NCBI GenBank assembly: GCA_030844895.1
Contig: CM061223.1
Location: forward strand, 1,302,001-1,366,000
DNA: 64,000 bases
Source: Ambrosia x helenae
Lineage: Eukaryota; Streptophyta; Magnoliopsida; Asterales; Asteraceae
Direction of reading: 5' to 3'
Shown: one piece after another, positions 1 to 10,890 of the stretch
How the letters are laid out: every line of letters starts with the position of its first letter
Numbering within the stretch: position 1 is the first letter of the stretch
The notes under the pieces: model-generated
Told to the model about the DNA's origin: nothing
What the model saw: the letters and a program-made list of their open reading frames with translations, nothing else
The model's database searches: none
Made by a program: the position numbers and the translations under genes

Positions 1-1703
1 GTCCATAAGTCACTGTGAATTAAGTCAAAATTATTAAAAATACGAGTATTAGAGCTAGCAAAGGGTAGTCTAATACTTTTGCCAAGCACACACGATTGAC
101 AAACATTGTTATTGAAAACTGGAAAATTAACAAAATTATTTGACTTTAATGACTGTAAAGGAGCACGCCCAGGGTGGCCTAGGCGTTGATGCCATAGTGA
201 TGAAGAAACAGCAGCAAAGGTGGATGGGAAGGTGGTGGTTCCGGGTCCAAGCACGAGTGGGTAGAGATCACCGCTGCTGTTGCACCGGAGGATAGGGATC
301 CGGCTCTTGTAATCCTTCACAAGAAAACCAAATGGGTCAAATTCAACAGAGACCCAGTTGTCGGTTGTGAACCGACGAACCGAGATAAGATTTTTAATTA
401 ATTTTGGGGCATAAAGGACGTTTTTAAGGACAAGTGGGGGGTAGGGTGGGGGTAAGGTTTGTTGACCATGTCCAAGTACCGGGATGGTTGAACCATCACC
501 AACGACTATTTGTTGTCCCATGCTAGTATTAGAAAAGGAATCAAAATTAACATTAGTATTAGACATGTTACCTGTGGCCCCCGTGTCCATGTAACCGGTG
601 GGCTCTTGAGCATTGTTCAATGACATTGCATGAAGGGCTTGATCTATGTCGGTTGGCGTATAAGCCGTGTGGTGTGCCTGAGAAGGCTTGGACCCAAGAA
701 TTCCTTGTCCACTGTGAGTTCCCTGGCCATTTGTATTGGAGTTGGACCGCTGTGAAGAAGTTGGATAAGGGCAGGGAGGGACCGGCCATTGAGATGGGTA
801 GGAATATTGTTGTTGGGCTGCATAATTGAGAGGTGGAGTCCATGGGCCGTAGGTGGGCCAGAAAGGTGGGAAGCCAGGCCACTGATTGTAGGCAGTTCCG
901 CGTCCACGACCCGAAGATGAGCGGCCGCGTCCACGACCCCTGGAACGTCCTCTGCCGCGTGACCGGTCATAGGTAGGGTCGGTTGGGGGTTGGGATGGTG
1001 TGGTGCGAGTGGAAGTGTTGAGGGCGGTACCGGCTTGTTTGGAGGTGTGGAGAGCTTGCTCCGCTTTTTGGGACTCGACCATACAAAGTTTTGAGCGGGC
1101 CTTGTAAAAGTGCGGAAGTGGTTCTTGTCCTTGTAGTATGGTACCGATACTTTCATATTGTTCGGTCAACCCGGCGATGAGTTGTAAGACAAGAGCATCA
1201 TTGTCCACGGGATGACCGACACTAGCCAATTGGTCCGCCAAGGTTTTGAGTTGTTGGCAATAAGCGGTCATAGATTGAAAATTTTCAAGGCGAGTGTTTG
1301 TGAAGCGGTGTCGAAGGTGAAGGGCACGGGTACTTTTATTGTCTTGGAAAAGGTCCTCGAGGGAAGACCAAGCTTGGTAGGCGGTTTTATTTTGGCCGGG
1401 TTCTATAACGGTGTGAACAAGGTCTTGAGAGATCGTTCCGTACATCCATTGAAGGACAATGGAGTCGAGACGTTCCCAAGCCTCATCGGCTGAGGAAGAG
1501 GAAGCGGGTTGTTTATCTTTGTCTGTGGTGGTGGGGGCGGGTGGTGGTGGGCGGGGTAGAAGGTGGTCATAAACTTGATAAGCTTTACAATGAATCTTAA
1601 AAAGTTCAGACCACGATGGCCAGTGGGCGGTGTCAAACTCAAGTTTGATAGGGATAAAGTTGGAGATATTAGAGACGGTGGTGGCGGGGTGAATTTTATC
1701 CAT
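1..1703 (-). CDS. Copia gag-protease-integrase polyprotein, partial
   Basis: The frame opens at ATG 1703 (MDKIHPATTVSNISNF) and I read no stop to the window edge. In order it encodes a retrotransposon gag domain (UBN2-type, HWPSWSELFKIH... LQLIAGLTEQYE), an arginine/glycine-rich stretch (RSRGRGRSRGRGRGRSS), an aspartic protease site (YMDTGATGNMS), and the start of integrase: a GAG-pre-integrase His/Cys motif (LWHQRLGHPG ... CQSCVLGK) ending at HSDLWT. No CCHC zinc knuckle is visible; the RG-rich segment sits where one is usually found. It would encode virus-like particle, protease and integrase functions for cDNA integration. RT and RNase H lie beyond the window. Confidence 0.9.
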   Translation of the reverse strand, partial: MDKIHPATTVSNISNFIPIKLEFDTAHWPSWSELFKIHCKAYQVYDHLLPRPPPPAPTTTDKDKQPASSSSADEAWERLDSIVLQWMYGTISQDLVHTVIEPGQNKTAYQAWSSLEDLFQDNKSTRALHLRHRFTNTRLENFQSMTAYCQQLKTLADQLASVGHPVDNDALVLQLIAGLTEQYESIGTILQGQEPLPHFYKARSKLCMVESQKAEQALHTSKQAGTALNTSTRTTPSQPPTDPTYDRSRGRGRSRGRGRGRSSSGRGRGTAYNQWPGFPPFWPTYGPWTPPLNYAAQQQYSYPSQWPVPPCPYPTSSQRSNSNTNGQGTHSGQGILGSKPSQAHHTAYTPTDIDQALHAMSLNNAQEPTGYMDTGATGNMSNTNVNFDSFSNTSMGQQIVVGDGSTIPVLGHGQQTLPPPYPPLVLKNVLYAPKLIKNLISVRRFTTDNWVSVEFDPFGFLVKDYKSRIPILRCNSSGDLYPLVLGPGTTTFPSTFAAVSSSLWHQRLGHPGRAPLQSLKSNNFVNFPVFNNNVCQSCVLGKSIRLPFASSNTRIFNNFDLIHSDLW

Positions 1704-1921
1704 GGGTGTGAGGTTTAAAGAATGGCAGAGGGTGAAAGTAGATATGGCAGAGGGTAGTAAAGGTATTGGGGGAAGGGAATACGTGTATGGAAGGGAAAGC
1801 AGAAGTGAGGGAATGTGAGGATGGAGGGTGCGAATGAAACAGAAGGTAGAAGGAGAAAGGCAGGATCGAGCGGCGGCTGTTGTAGGTCAGCCAATGGAAG
1901 AAGCCGCCTGGGTTGATACCA

Positions 1922-2036
1922 TGAAAGAGGAGGATCCTTGATCCCTCCATCATAATTTGCATTGAATATATAGCCAAAACTACAATCCCTATTTTTGGGA
2001 GATTACAAGAGATAAATGGAAATAATTTGAATTACA
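1922..2036 (-). repeat. 5' LTR of Copia A
   Basis: Read on the minus strand it starts TGTAATTC and ends CTCTTTCA, directly abutting a TGGTATCA primer site. At 115 bp it is short for Copia. Its 3' part (GGATCAAGGATCC) also occurs in the 3' LTR of Copia B. Confidence 0.7.
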
Positions 2037-2065
2037 AAATCATACTATACATAGCTTATCTATTA

Positions 2066-2215
2066 ATGGTGGTCGTCGGAGACGTGTCAGAGAAGATGGA
2101 GGCCCGTCATTCCACACCCCAAACCCGGCACTTGAACAAAAGGGAGGCCCGTCGTTGACATGGCGGTTGACGTGGAGGCTGGGCATCGATGCCAGTGCTC
2201 AACCACACCCACCAT
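2066..2215. mobile_element. Small MITE candidate
   Basis: Ends are inverted copies: ATGGTGGTCGTCGGAG on the left, CACACCCACCAT on the right. Flanks are TTA/TAT-like, but the target duplication is ambiguous because the palindromic ends overlap it. About 150 bp, non-coding. Confidence 0.4.
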
Positions 2216-2464
2216 TATAAAAATATAAAGTCACCTTAGATATTGTTTGAAGTACCAGAACAAGCAAAGCTGCCCCCCAATATGGGTAATGAGAATGTTT
2301 GTTACTTTAATAAATATCGCTAACTTTATCTATGTTTATTTTTCTTATTTTTTTTTATCAGTTGTGAAACTAAAATCAAAACCATAAACTTGATAAGTTA
2401 TAAGGAACCGGATTATATCCCATAAGCTTTTTGAGAAAATCTAATATAACGTGATAAAATAATT

Positions 2465-3055
2465 TAGGGCTGGCAAATTGTGTATGCCTGACATGTTCAG
2501 ACACGAACCTGTTAGGACATGATACACAAAACCTGACTACCTGTACACGACACGAAAATTTTTCGTGTCTATTTTTTGATACAAGAACCTCTTAGTTATT
2601 TTAACAGGTATACACGAAAAATACTTGTTTGCGAGCATTATACTAATCGCATGTTTACGTCTTTACGAACCTATTTAGTGAGAGAAAATTTCCAAAAGTT
2701 CACCAAAGACCTAGATAATACATGTTTGCGTACCTGTTAATACCTGTTTGCGTACCTGTTAATACATGTTTGCGAACATTATACTAATCCCTTTTTGGAG
2801 TGAGAAGGGATTTAGGGTTAAAGGATTTGGGTAAAGCTTTTTAAATATATTATTAATTTTAAATAAATTCTAAACAGGTATTAATAGGTACCTGCAGGTA
2901 AACACGTATGTTACCTGGTAAGACACGAAAATTAACAAGTAAATTCGTGTTTACCTGTTTAGGACACGAAACCTGTTAAGGCTATACATGTACCTGTTAA
3001 GATCGTTCAGGTTCGTGTCAGGTAATCGTGTTCGTATACAAACTTGTCGGCCCTA
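2465..3055. mobile_element. hAT-like MITE (TAGGGCTGGCAAA family)
   Basis: The terminal inverted repeats are TAGGGCTGGCAAATTGTGTA and, reversed, TAGGGCCGACAAGTTTGTA. The interior carries many degenerate copies of ACACGAACCTGTTA and its complement, so it can fold back extensively. No coding capacity. The flanking 8-mers do not match exactly, suggesting an old copy. The element at 6933-7402 has the same layout. Confidence 0.7.
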
Positions 3056-3716
3056 TAAAATATGTGTTATGATTTAACATAGAAATTAATGTACTATAAT
3101 ATGAAAAAGCAACAATTTTAATCATGTGAATAAGAATGAAAATGTATAATAAAAAGAATATATATGTTGGATGAGGAACACAGCTAGAAACAATCATTAC
3201 AGGGCGTGATTAAGGCGGTATTCTTGAAGGTGTGACTTTTTTTTTTTTTTTTTTTTTTTTGTAAAGGAGCGGTTTTAACTTATTTTGCTCTTGATGAAAA
3301 TATAATTCCTAATATGAACATGATTACTAACTTGCCTAAACATTATTAATAAATTACCTGAACACATTGTATTTTTTTTTCTATATGAACAAAAACCGAA
3401 TTTTTTTTTCGTTTTTTGTATAGCACTATGGTACTCGTTGGGAAGATAATAAAATGTTCGCTAATTTGGTGTATTTTATTTAAAAAATCTCGTATAAAAT
3501 CTATTAACGTTTTAAAATTATGGGGGAAAATGAGAGAAAGAGACATTTGAATGGAAATAAGGAGGATGTCACATGACATACTTAAAGGGAGAGAATTACC
3601 TCTTTAAATGCCGTGCAGGATTTCATTCTATAAAATATTAATATATACATATAGAATATAGATTCCACCATCAATGTTATAAGGAATTTCACCATCAATG
3701 CTTGTAGATAAGAGGA
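3056..3716. other. AT-rich non-coding spacer
   Basis: No supported gene. It contains a run of about 22 T near 3240 and low-complexity AT-rich sequence. The only longer open frame (3346-3579, minus) is low complexity with no recognisable motif. Confidence 0.6.
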
Positions 3717-3719
3717 TAA

Positions 3720-4162
3720 GGGTATGCTTGGTCAAATTAGCTGGAGGCTGGAAGCTGTTAGCTGTTTGGTCAAATTAGCTGGTAGCTGGTAGCTGGAAGC
3801 TGGTAGCTGGAAGCTGGAAGCTTTTTAAATATATTTTGGTGTATGGCAGAGTAGCTGAAGCTTTTAATAAAATGTATAAAATGACCAAAATGGACATAAT
3901 TAAAAACTTGTAAAGAAGGTTTTTATTTTATTTTTAAAATAGAATGGTATTTGTGTCATTTACTAATTAAAAGCTTGTAACTAGTAGAGCTTTTTCTAAA
4001 AAGTTACTACTAATAGCTTTTCACTATAGAGCTTTTTCTCTAACCTAAAAGCTTTCAGCTCCTTCAACCAAACAAGGCTTTTTATTGAGTAGGAGCTTTT
4101 TCTTAAAAGCTTAAAGCTTGAAGCTCCTAAAAGCTCTTAAAAGCTCCTTGTCAAACATACCC
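3720..4162. mobile_element. PIF/Harbinger-like MITE with TAA target duplication
   Basis: Ends are GGGTATGCTTGGTCAAATTA on the left and, reversed, GGGTATGTTTGACAAGGAGC on the right. TAA lies immediately outside both ends (3717-3719 and 4163-4165), the 3 bp duplication typical of PIF/Harbinger. The left arm has repeated AGCTGGTAGCTGGAAGCTGG units and the right arm their AGCTTTT-rich complements. Non-autonomous, 443 bp. Confidence 0.8.
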
Positions 4163-4448
4163 TAAGTCTGTAACTATGTGAATATGGGCGAAGTTTGAAG
4201 AGGGCTAGGGGTGTCCCGGTTTCCACTGATTTTTGACTTAGTAGTATAAATTTCCTTGGTTTTATTAAAAAAAAATTGTAATTTTTGAGTCCGCCCCCTG
4301 CCAAATTAAAAAAGATTTGGGTCTCGTGACTTTCGGCCCCGACCATCCAAAAATTCAAGTTTTACCACTGTATGTGAGATCAAATCCAAGATAAGTGACA
4401 TTATACAAAGTTTCCACTCACAACAAATATTTGATCACATTACGACCA

Positions 4449-4795
4449 TGGTGGTAAAATTCCGCAAAGTCTTCGATTAATCGCTAGTCGGAGGTTCACC
4501 GGTAATCACCGATTAATCGTTAGTCAGTGGCTGTCTAGCGATTCCAGCCAAATTTCGGCCAAAATCTGTAAATTTTGGTCAGATTCCACAAAAACCTTTA
4601 AATTTTGGTGATTAATCTGATATACTTAAGGATATGAGTAGAGGCAAAAGTTACAACATGCCTAGTTAAAATAAACTACATATAAAATCCATGTGTGTGT
4701 ATATATAAAAGTATAAATTACATATAAAATCTCAATGCGATTAATTCCCACTAATCGGTATCTCACCGCCCAACTAGCGATTCTTACAACACTAT
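4449..4795. mobile_element. Possible foldback/MITE remnant
   Basis: The left part (GTGGTAAAATTCCG... TCGCTAGTCGG) and the right part read in reverse (GTTGTAAGAATCGCTAGTTGG) are imperfect inverted copies. Several CGATTAATCG and CTAGCGATT motifs lie between. No clear target duplication. Confidence 0.4.
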
Positions 4796-5039
4796 TAACC
4801 ACACAGTAGACAATACCAATTGCATTATGATCTTACAAATGGTATCTAAGCCATACATGTCATATTTACAATATTGAGACAAACCTTATAAAAACCGGCG
4901 AGTTTCAAAAGAGGTGTTTATAATACCTTAGACAAATCTTGTATCTTTTTGTTCATATGAGATGTACTGAGTCATACTATCCTCTCGATTTCAGAGTTTT
5001 GTTTATAGATAATAGGAGAACTTCACCGTTAAAGAGTGA

Positions 5040-5190
5040 TTTGATGAGATTAAATTTGGGATGGATGAGTAGATGACCTAGTGGAAATTTTTTACTCTCA
5101 CGCAAACCGTCAGAAAAATTAAAAATAAAGTTAATCTTTATAAGGTATGCCTCGATTCAATACCCAGTTAAAAAAAATAAATAAATAAAT
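5040..5190 (+). mobile_element. SINE relic candidate
   Basis: An A-box-like GATGACCTAGTGG (5073-5085) and a B-box-like CCTCGATTCAATACC (about 5150-5164) precede an A-rich tail with AAAT repeats. The spacing is longer than in a tRNA, and I found no target duplication. Confidence 0.35.
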
Positions 5191-5256
5191 AAAACTTTTT
5201 TTATAATCTTAACCGATCTAACTCAGAACTGAGTTCAAATCCATGCACAACTCTAA

Positions 5257-5609
5257 GACCATGTGTAATTGTGGATGAAATTTAGTGTGTGAAAGAGGCA
5301 TTTTTTTACACTTGGCAATGTGGGGCCACTTGGTGGGTGAAAGAGGCTTGAAATGCGTAAGGAGTGTAATGGTGGGTGAAATTTGATGGGTGGAAGGGGG
5401 TGAATATATAATGATATTAAATTTGAATTAAAAAAAAATTAAAATGAAGTGGCACTCCCCCATTGGACCATCCAAGTTTTCACCTGCGTGAAATATTTCT
5501 CGTGGTGATGGTTAGCGCCCATTTGGCTTGGTAGGGGGCGGTGTTCCTGGGTTAATGGGGCGCCAAATGCCCTCTTTCACGCCCTTTTAGCGAGTCATTA
5601 CACCCGGTC
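5257..5609. mobile_element. PIF/Harbinger-like MITE with TAA target duplication
   Basis: Left end GACCATGTGTAATTGTGG; right end reversed GACCGGGTGTAATGACTC. TAA flanks both sides (5254-5256, 5610-5612). 353 bp, non-coding. It shares its terminal motif with the MITE at 63360-63762. Confidence 0.75.
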
Positions 5610-5612
5610 TAA

Positions 5613-6062
5613 ATAAAATGCAACCCATAGATACATTGAACTTGCACAAAATAAGATACAATACGCATGTGATGGTGTTCCCCAATGGGAGAAAAACCTC
5701 ATGGCACATGTATTTTTTAGACCAAATTTATTCTGCATGTTATCCTTTTAATTGTTTTCCTGATAAGGTTGAGCACATATGTTAAAACTTACAATAGAGT
5801 GTTTTGTATGCATTTGAGAGACTCAATTAAACTTACAATATGTAATTTACGATAGAATGTTTCGTTAGTTAATGGAAAGAAATTACCCACTATGTAAAAA
5901 ATCACATTTTTTTAAACACCTAAAAATCATTCCATCCCTCCTGCTTTTTTTAATTTCATTCCATCTTTTACCATTCATTAACACTACTGTCCATTGTCAC
6001 CACCCACAATCGCCTAAATTTTTACAACATTATACAAGTCAACTCTTATTTCTGCATAACAA
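5613..6062. other. AT-rich non-coding spacer
   Basis: No gene or element boundary found. The open frame near 5872-6150 is low complexity and runs into the SINE at 6070, so I do not call it. Confidence 0.55.
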
Positions 6063-6069
6063 ATATTAC

Positions 6070-6228
6070 ATTTTTTTAACGCGATCATATTCCACCACCA
6101 AGTCACTAATTCAAGGAAAACTCATAATTATGAGAAACACCCCCTTGTGAGATTTGAACCCATGACCTTATAGTCCCTAAGTTTTATCCCACCACGAAGA
6201 TGCCGCTGTGTTATAATGCCTTTGGCAG
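6070..6228 (-). mobile_element. tRNA-derived SINE
   Basis: Read on the minus strand it begins near 6228 and has an A-box-like GCATCTTCGTGGTGGG and a B box GGGTTCAAATCTC, then a short body ending in a run of A (T run at 6071-6077 on the + strand). ATATTAC occurs just outside both ends (6063-6069 and 6229-6235). 159 bp. Confidence 0.6.
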
Positions 6229-6235
6229 ATATTAC

Positions 6236-6924
6236 CTAATATACTTTTATAAACATTATCTACATCTTCTGAATTTTTTTTTTATCACAAATCAGATATT
6301 ATATTCATTTAAAAATGGAACAAATATAACATTAGCTGTTCAATCGTATATAGAGATAATAAACTAATGTCATCTTTATCATTGAACGACTGATTCTTTA
6401 GTTATTGGTCTATGAAAAGTCTGTGCAAAATTTTATAAATGTGGTTGTATTTTCTGCTATATTCCTTGCACCAATCATTGAAATATTCTAATATATCTAC
6501 CGAACGAGAAAGAGAGGGATCTTGGTTAGTTGGAATTTTCGATACATCAATAATATACTAGTATAGCCTATAGTATATGGAGTAAAATAACCGTGTTAAA
6601 AATGATACGTTTTAATGTATATTTGTTTTAATCGTTTTTTATGTGGTTGATATAAAATCAGCTTTTACCTTTAATTTTAAACTAATTATTATTACGTTAT
6701 ATAATCTATAATGGTGATGGTTGACTCTCAGTTAGTTACTTGCGTCACATTTGCTTCAAGGTTCAGGTCAGTGAACGCAAATGAAAATTAATGATCCGTA
6801 TGACTGAGTTTACGATTGGTATGTTTTCTACTTTTATCATTTTTATTAATTCATATTAGATTTTCCAACCCCGGGACACTCCCAGGGTAATTTAGCTAGT
6901 CTATCTATATATAGACCTTCACAC
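6236..6924. other. AT-rich non-coding spacer
   Basis: No coding or repeat structure recognised. Confidence 0.5.
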
Positions 6925-6932
6925 CCCTTATG

Positions 6933-7101
6933 TAGGGCTGAAAATTTTAGACACGAACACGAATATCTGACATGAATCTACACGATTGCAACAGGTACAG
7001 ATATGATCTTAACAGGTAGACACAAAATATGCATGTTAATTTTCGTGTCTAAACAGGTTAAATACTTGTTTACCTGTTTAGTACTCGTTAAGACATGTTA
7101 A

Positions 7102-7138
<37 letters not shown>

Positions 7139-7402
7139 TAATATAGGTTGTGGAGGTGGAATATTGGAGTTATACGCTTTTACTATGTGAAATTCTACGT
7201 TTTTAATGTTTGATGGTACCCATTTAATGTATCGGATTTGTAAAACATGTTCGTGTATTATCGTATTAACTTGGTATAATCAGGTATTATCATGTTAACT
7301 TGGTGTAAACTAGTATTATCATATCTTATCGTGTCGTCTTTGTGCATACATGTTTCGTGTCCTTGTTTTAACATGTCGGGTATACACGATTTGTCAGCGC
7401 TA
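6933..7402. mobile_element. hAT-like MITE (TAGGGCTG family)
   Basis: Left end TAGGGCTGAAAATTTTAG; right end reversed TAGCGCTGACAAATCGTG. Flanking octamers CCCTTATG and CCCTTGTT agree at six positions, compatible with a decayed 8 bp hAT duplication. The interior holds ACACGAAC/CCTGTTTA motifs as in the element at 2465-3055, plus a run of about 30 T near 7107. Confidence 0.65.
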
Positions 7403-7410
7403 CCCTTGTT

Positions 7411-8091
7411 ATAACCATGTGATATACTACTTTTAATGAATTCTTTACATTAAATGAAACTGTAAATGAGACTTTTGTTTTCATCTAAGGCGGAATAAGT
7501 TAAAATCAGTCGTTTCTATAAAAATTACACCTTAAAAACTACTGACTCAATCGCGCTATGCAATGGCTGCTTCTGGCTCTGTTGTTCATTCAAACATACG
7601 TTCTCCCTCTAATATATATTTTTATTCGTATTCACATTATTAAAATTGTTATTTTCTCATATTATAGTATATTAATTTATATACTACGTCGTAACACACA
7701 TTTTATCACTTATATTAGATTTGTTTATCCCGGAAAGCTCTCGAGATATAGTCTAATTAGATATATGAACTTTTTAGAAATTACATCATTTGTCCTTATG
7801 GTATGCTTGAAAATATATAAAAAAAAACGTATTTACAGTTTGTTCATATTAGAAAACGTCCTGTGATATATTATTCTTTGCTAAAATTAACTAATTATCC
7901 TATATGTTAATTTGTGAACTTTCTGTTTTTCTTTGCTGTTTATAATGCTATATATATATTGTTTGTTTATTTGATACTACATTTAAGTCGTTTACTCGTT
8001 TAGGCTATATACGTGCCCATTTGAATTTCTAATACGACATGAGCCTAAGGCAACGTATGTGACTTTTGTGTCTCGATTATTGGATTATAAT
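7411..8091. other. AT-rich non-coding spacer
   Basis: No supported gene. The frame at 7558-7866 encodes a low-complexity Ile/Tyr/Phe-rich peptide expected by chance from AT-rich DNA. Confidence 0.5.
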
Positions 8092-8099
8092 AAATAGGT

Positions 8100-8341
8100 T
8101 TTTTTTGAAAGGCAAATTTCATTCACAAAACGACCAGCGAATCAACTCCGAGAAGGAGAGAAACGACAAACAGCCACAATATACAACTTATACAAAAACG
8201 AAATTACACCACATAGACCAATCTATCGAAACCTTTTTGAATCTACTTCTAAACAAAGAAAACTCAAAGCTTTGATGTCCGCCACTACCTCCGTCACCAT
8301 ATGCCTTTTATCTTTAAAAAACTCTATCGTTCCTAGCTAAC
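8100..8341 (-). mobile_element. 5'-truncated LINE tail
   Basis: On the minus strand the end reads ATGAAATTTGCCTTTC followed by A's, a common plant L1 3' end. The preceding frame resembles the C-terminus of the LINE ORF2 at 18.5 kb (..DIKALSFLC.. versus ..DIKSWGFLW..). AAATAGGT flanks both ends (8092-8099 and 8342-8349). Only about 240 bp survive. Confidence 0.55.
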
Positions 8342-8349
8342 AAATAGGT

Positions 8350-9219
8350 CATACGTTTTGAGGTCATATTGGATTCAATTCGTAAGTATTGTTGTATTTA
8401 TTACCTTTAACTAACAAATAGGTTTTATTGAACTATATATATCAGTAGAATGACAATTTTTTTTATTAATATAAGAACATAGATCCACAATCAAATCAAG
8501 AGTTCAAGACACTTTCAAATGGCTAATCATAAGAGCGTTTAAAACTCATGACTTGTGTGTGTGCACATGTATATGTATTGTACGTACACGGTACACCCAT
8601 GTTATCTTTTATGATTTGAGAATATAAATTAAAATAATAAGGCCATTATTTCTAGGAAATTATTAAATGGAAAACAACATCACAACCTTCAATAATGTGG
8701 CCAAAAAAACGTTGCCTAATAATCCAAGAGGTGTCACATGACTTTTAACCTTCATCAGCTCTCACCATCAACTTTCAATTACATCAAATTTTATACCCAT
8801 CAAATTTGTAAATTTTAAAGTTGTTTGAAATAACGTAGCAATGTATTAAATATTTAAAGTGTCATAAGGTGAGTTGATAAGTAAAATGTATCAACGTTTT
8901 TACCTAACATTTGTTTAAAAAAAAAAAAAAAATCTTTAGATATTGTACATGGCGATGGTATCCTATGTAGATATTTCACTAATGTTTATTTAACATGATA
9001 TGGTAGTGAAATTTGAATGCTCATTACTTGATTAGAGAAACAAAACAAATAAAAATACACTGACAATTATAAAAATTAACATATTTAAAAGAATAAAAAA
9101 TAGAAAATGATTGCTTAACTAGAAATATATAAAAGAAGTTTCATATATTGGTTAAGAACAAATGGGAAACACAAAACAATTAGAAAATACTAAACTGGTA
9201 AATAGTTTTCAAGGAACAC
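8350..9219. other. AT-rich non-coding spacer
   Basis: No gene, RNA or element boundary found. Confidence 0.5.
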
Positions 9220-9794
9220 TAGTTTGGGAATTATTTTTTGGAAAAATGGATTGTAATAATCACACCTCTGTGTTATTGGCCAATAATAATCTCACCTAAG
9301 TTTATTCTTCCCACCAGTCCCACATTTTAATTTATTTTTTCTCATTGCATCCGCCGTTAAGTCACAGTAACGCCGTTAACTGAAACTCACAATTCAAGGT
9401 GATTGTCCACCAGATCTGTGACACCTGGCAAATTCTGGTTAACAACGTTGTCTAGATGAAAGTCTACCTTAGCGAGTCACGCGTATATTGTACTTAACTG
9501 GGTTAGTTAAGTCGGGATATGGTTCGGGAACTATTGGTTAGTCTAGAAGATCATTGGATGTTGGTCTAGAGGTTCGTTAGATGTCGGTCCTTAACCAAGT
9601 GTACAAACGGTGACGATTTGTAGGATCGTCAGGGCATACGGAACGTACGAGTCTCGAGTCCCGGGAATTGGTGAACGAGTGTAAATATGTGTATTTACTT
9701 GTGTTATGTGTTTACAATCATTATGTGACTTGTCGGTACATGAATATGCATTAACATATGTTAAAACGGGGTTTAACGCGCAAAACACACAAGG

Positions 9795-9945
9795 CCAAAC
9801 CCTATAGGCGAGTAGGAGGTCTACTCCCCTATAGGGGAGGCGAGTAGGGAGCCCTTAAGGGCGAGTAGGCCCTACTCGTGTATACATAAGGGCGAGTAGG
9901 CCCTAATCACTAGAACTTTCAGGCGATTACAAGCCCTAATCGCCT
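9795..9945. repeat. GCGAGTAG repeat cluster upstream of the LTR TATA box
   Basis: Multiple direct and inverted copies of GGCGAGTAGG, CTACTCCCC and CCCTAATC are packed into 150 bp, ending some 50 bp before the TATA box. Confidence 0.7.
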
Positions 9946-9992
9946 GAACTGCTGCACAATCGCATGTAACGTGCTGGAACGACTAGAAACGC

Positions 9993-9999
9993 CTATAAA
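9993..9999 (+). promoter_or_regulatory. Putative TATA box of the solo LTR
   Basis: CTATAAATAC lies about 580 bp into the LTR, followed by a C-rich, A-poor leader. This is where a U3/R boundary would be expected. Activity is inferred, not shown. Confidence 0.5.
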
Positions 10000-10619
10000 T
10001 ACAATACTTAACCTCCTAAACTCCCTAATATCAACCCTAGTCGTCCCATAACCGCCCCAAACACTTAAACAACCTCTGGAAGGCGATTTTGATAAAAAAC
10101 ACAAGGTTTCAAGGTCTAACCATCATTCTTTTACAATTCCAAGGTTTGATTCTCATCCATAACACTTTGTAAACGTTTTTAATCAATCCCTAATGGTCCA
10201 GACCTGTTCATAAACGAAAAAGCTTTCTGAAAATCGTCAATAAGGGTTGTTAATCGGATTATAACTAATAAACATGCGTTATGGGTATGTATGATTAGAA
10301 AGATAGGATTTTTATGAATCTTGATGATGTTTTGATGTGTTATCATGCTAGGTCAGAATTTATATTGTTAGTATGATGATAGAAATCTCAGTAATTGGAT
10401 AATAGGGTTATGATTACATGCGTTAATTGAATGTTGCATGCTATGTGAATGGTGTTTGGATTGCTTTGGTTGCATGCAGGACTGATTTTACGAGGTTGAA
10501 CGAAGGGTTTTGGGTTAAACATGTTTAGGATAGTGTTTGGGATGATATTGGGTAGTTACACACGCTCTGGATCTGATTTGGAGCGGTAAACGCGCGAAAA
10601 ACCGGAACAGCATGACTAC

Positions 10620-10890
10620 AGGCGAGTAGCAGTGCTAATCGCCCATAGTCATGCGAGTAGAGGTGCTAATCGCCTATAAAGTGGCGAGTAGAAGGCTAAT
10701 CACTAGTAAGTTCAGGCGAGTAGCCCTAATCACTAGTAAGTTCAGGTGATTAGCCCTAATCACTAGTAAGTTCAGGGGAGTAGCCCCTAATCGCATGAAA
10801 TAAAGGGGAGTAGCCCCTACTCGCCTATAGTAGGGGCGAATAGGGCTTCTAATCACTAGTTGACTTTCCTAATCACTAGTTGACTTTTCC
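10620..10890. repeat. Minisatellite-like repeats inside the solo LTR
   Basis: About nine units of roughly 25-35 bp built from GGCGAGTAG and CCTAATCACTAGTAAGTTCA. Three consecutive units at 10690-10775 are nearly identical. The motif matches the cluster at 9795-9945 on the other side of the TATA box. Confidence 0.75.

Larger units (their letters stand above)
1..2036 (-). mobile_element. Copia LTR retrotransposon A, 5' half (runs off the window)
   Basis: The minus strand reads in order: a 115 bp LTR (2036 to 1922), a primer binding site TGGTATCAACCCAGG beginning at 1921, a leader of about 200 bp, then a gag-pol frame running off the window at base 1. The LTR begins TGTAAT and ends TTTCA, obeying the TG...CA rule. 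The protein is closely related to that of the + strand Copia at 29.7-34.4 kb, so both belong to one family or sister families. The other LTR lies outside the window, so target duplication and age cannot be judged. Confidence 0.9.

Noticed and set aside
8066..8275. 69-codon + strand frame
   Set aside because: It lies antisense over a LINE 3' end flanked by a target duplication.
10620..10890. CRISPR-like repeat/spacer pattern
   Set aside because: Repeats are irregular, spacers are not unique, and the site is a plant LTR.
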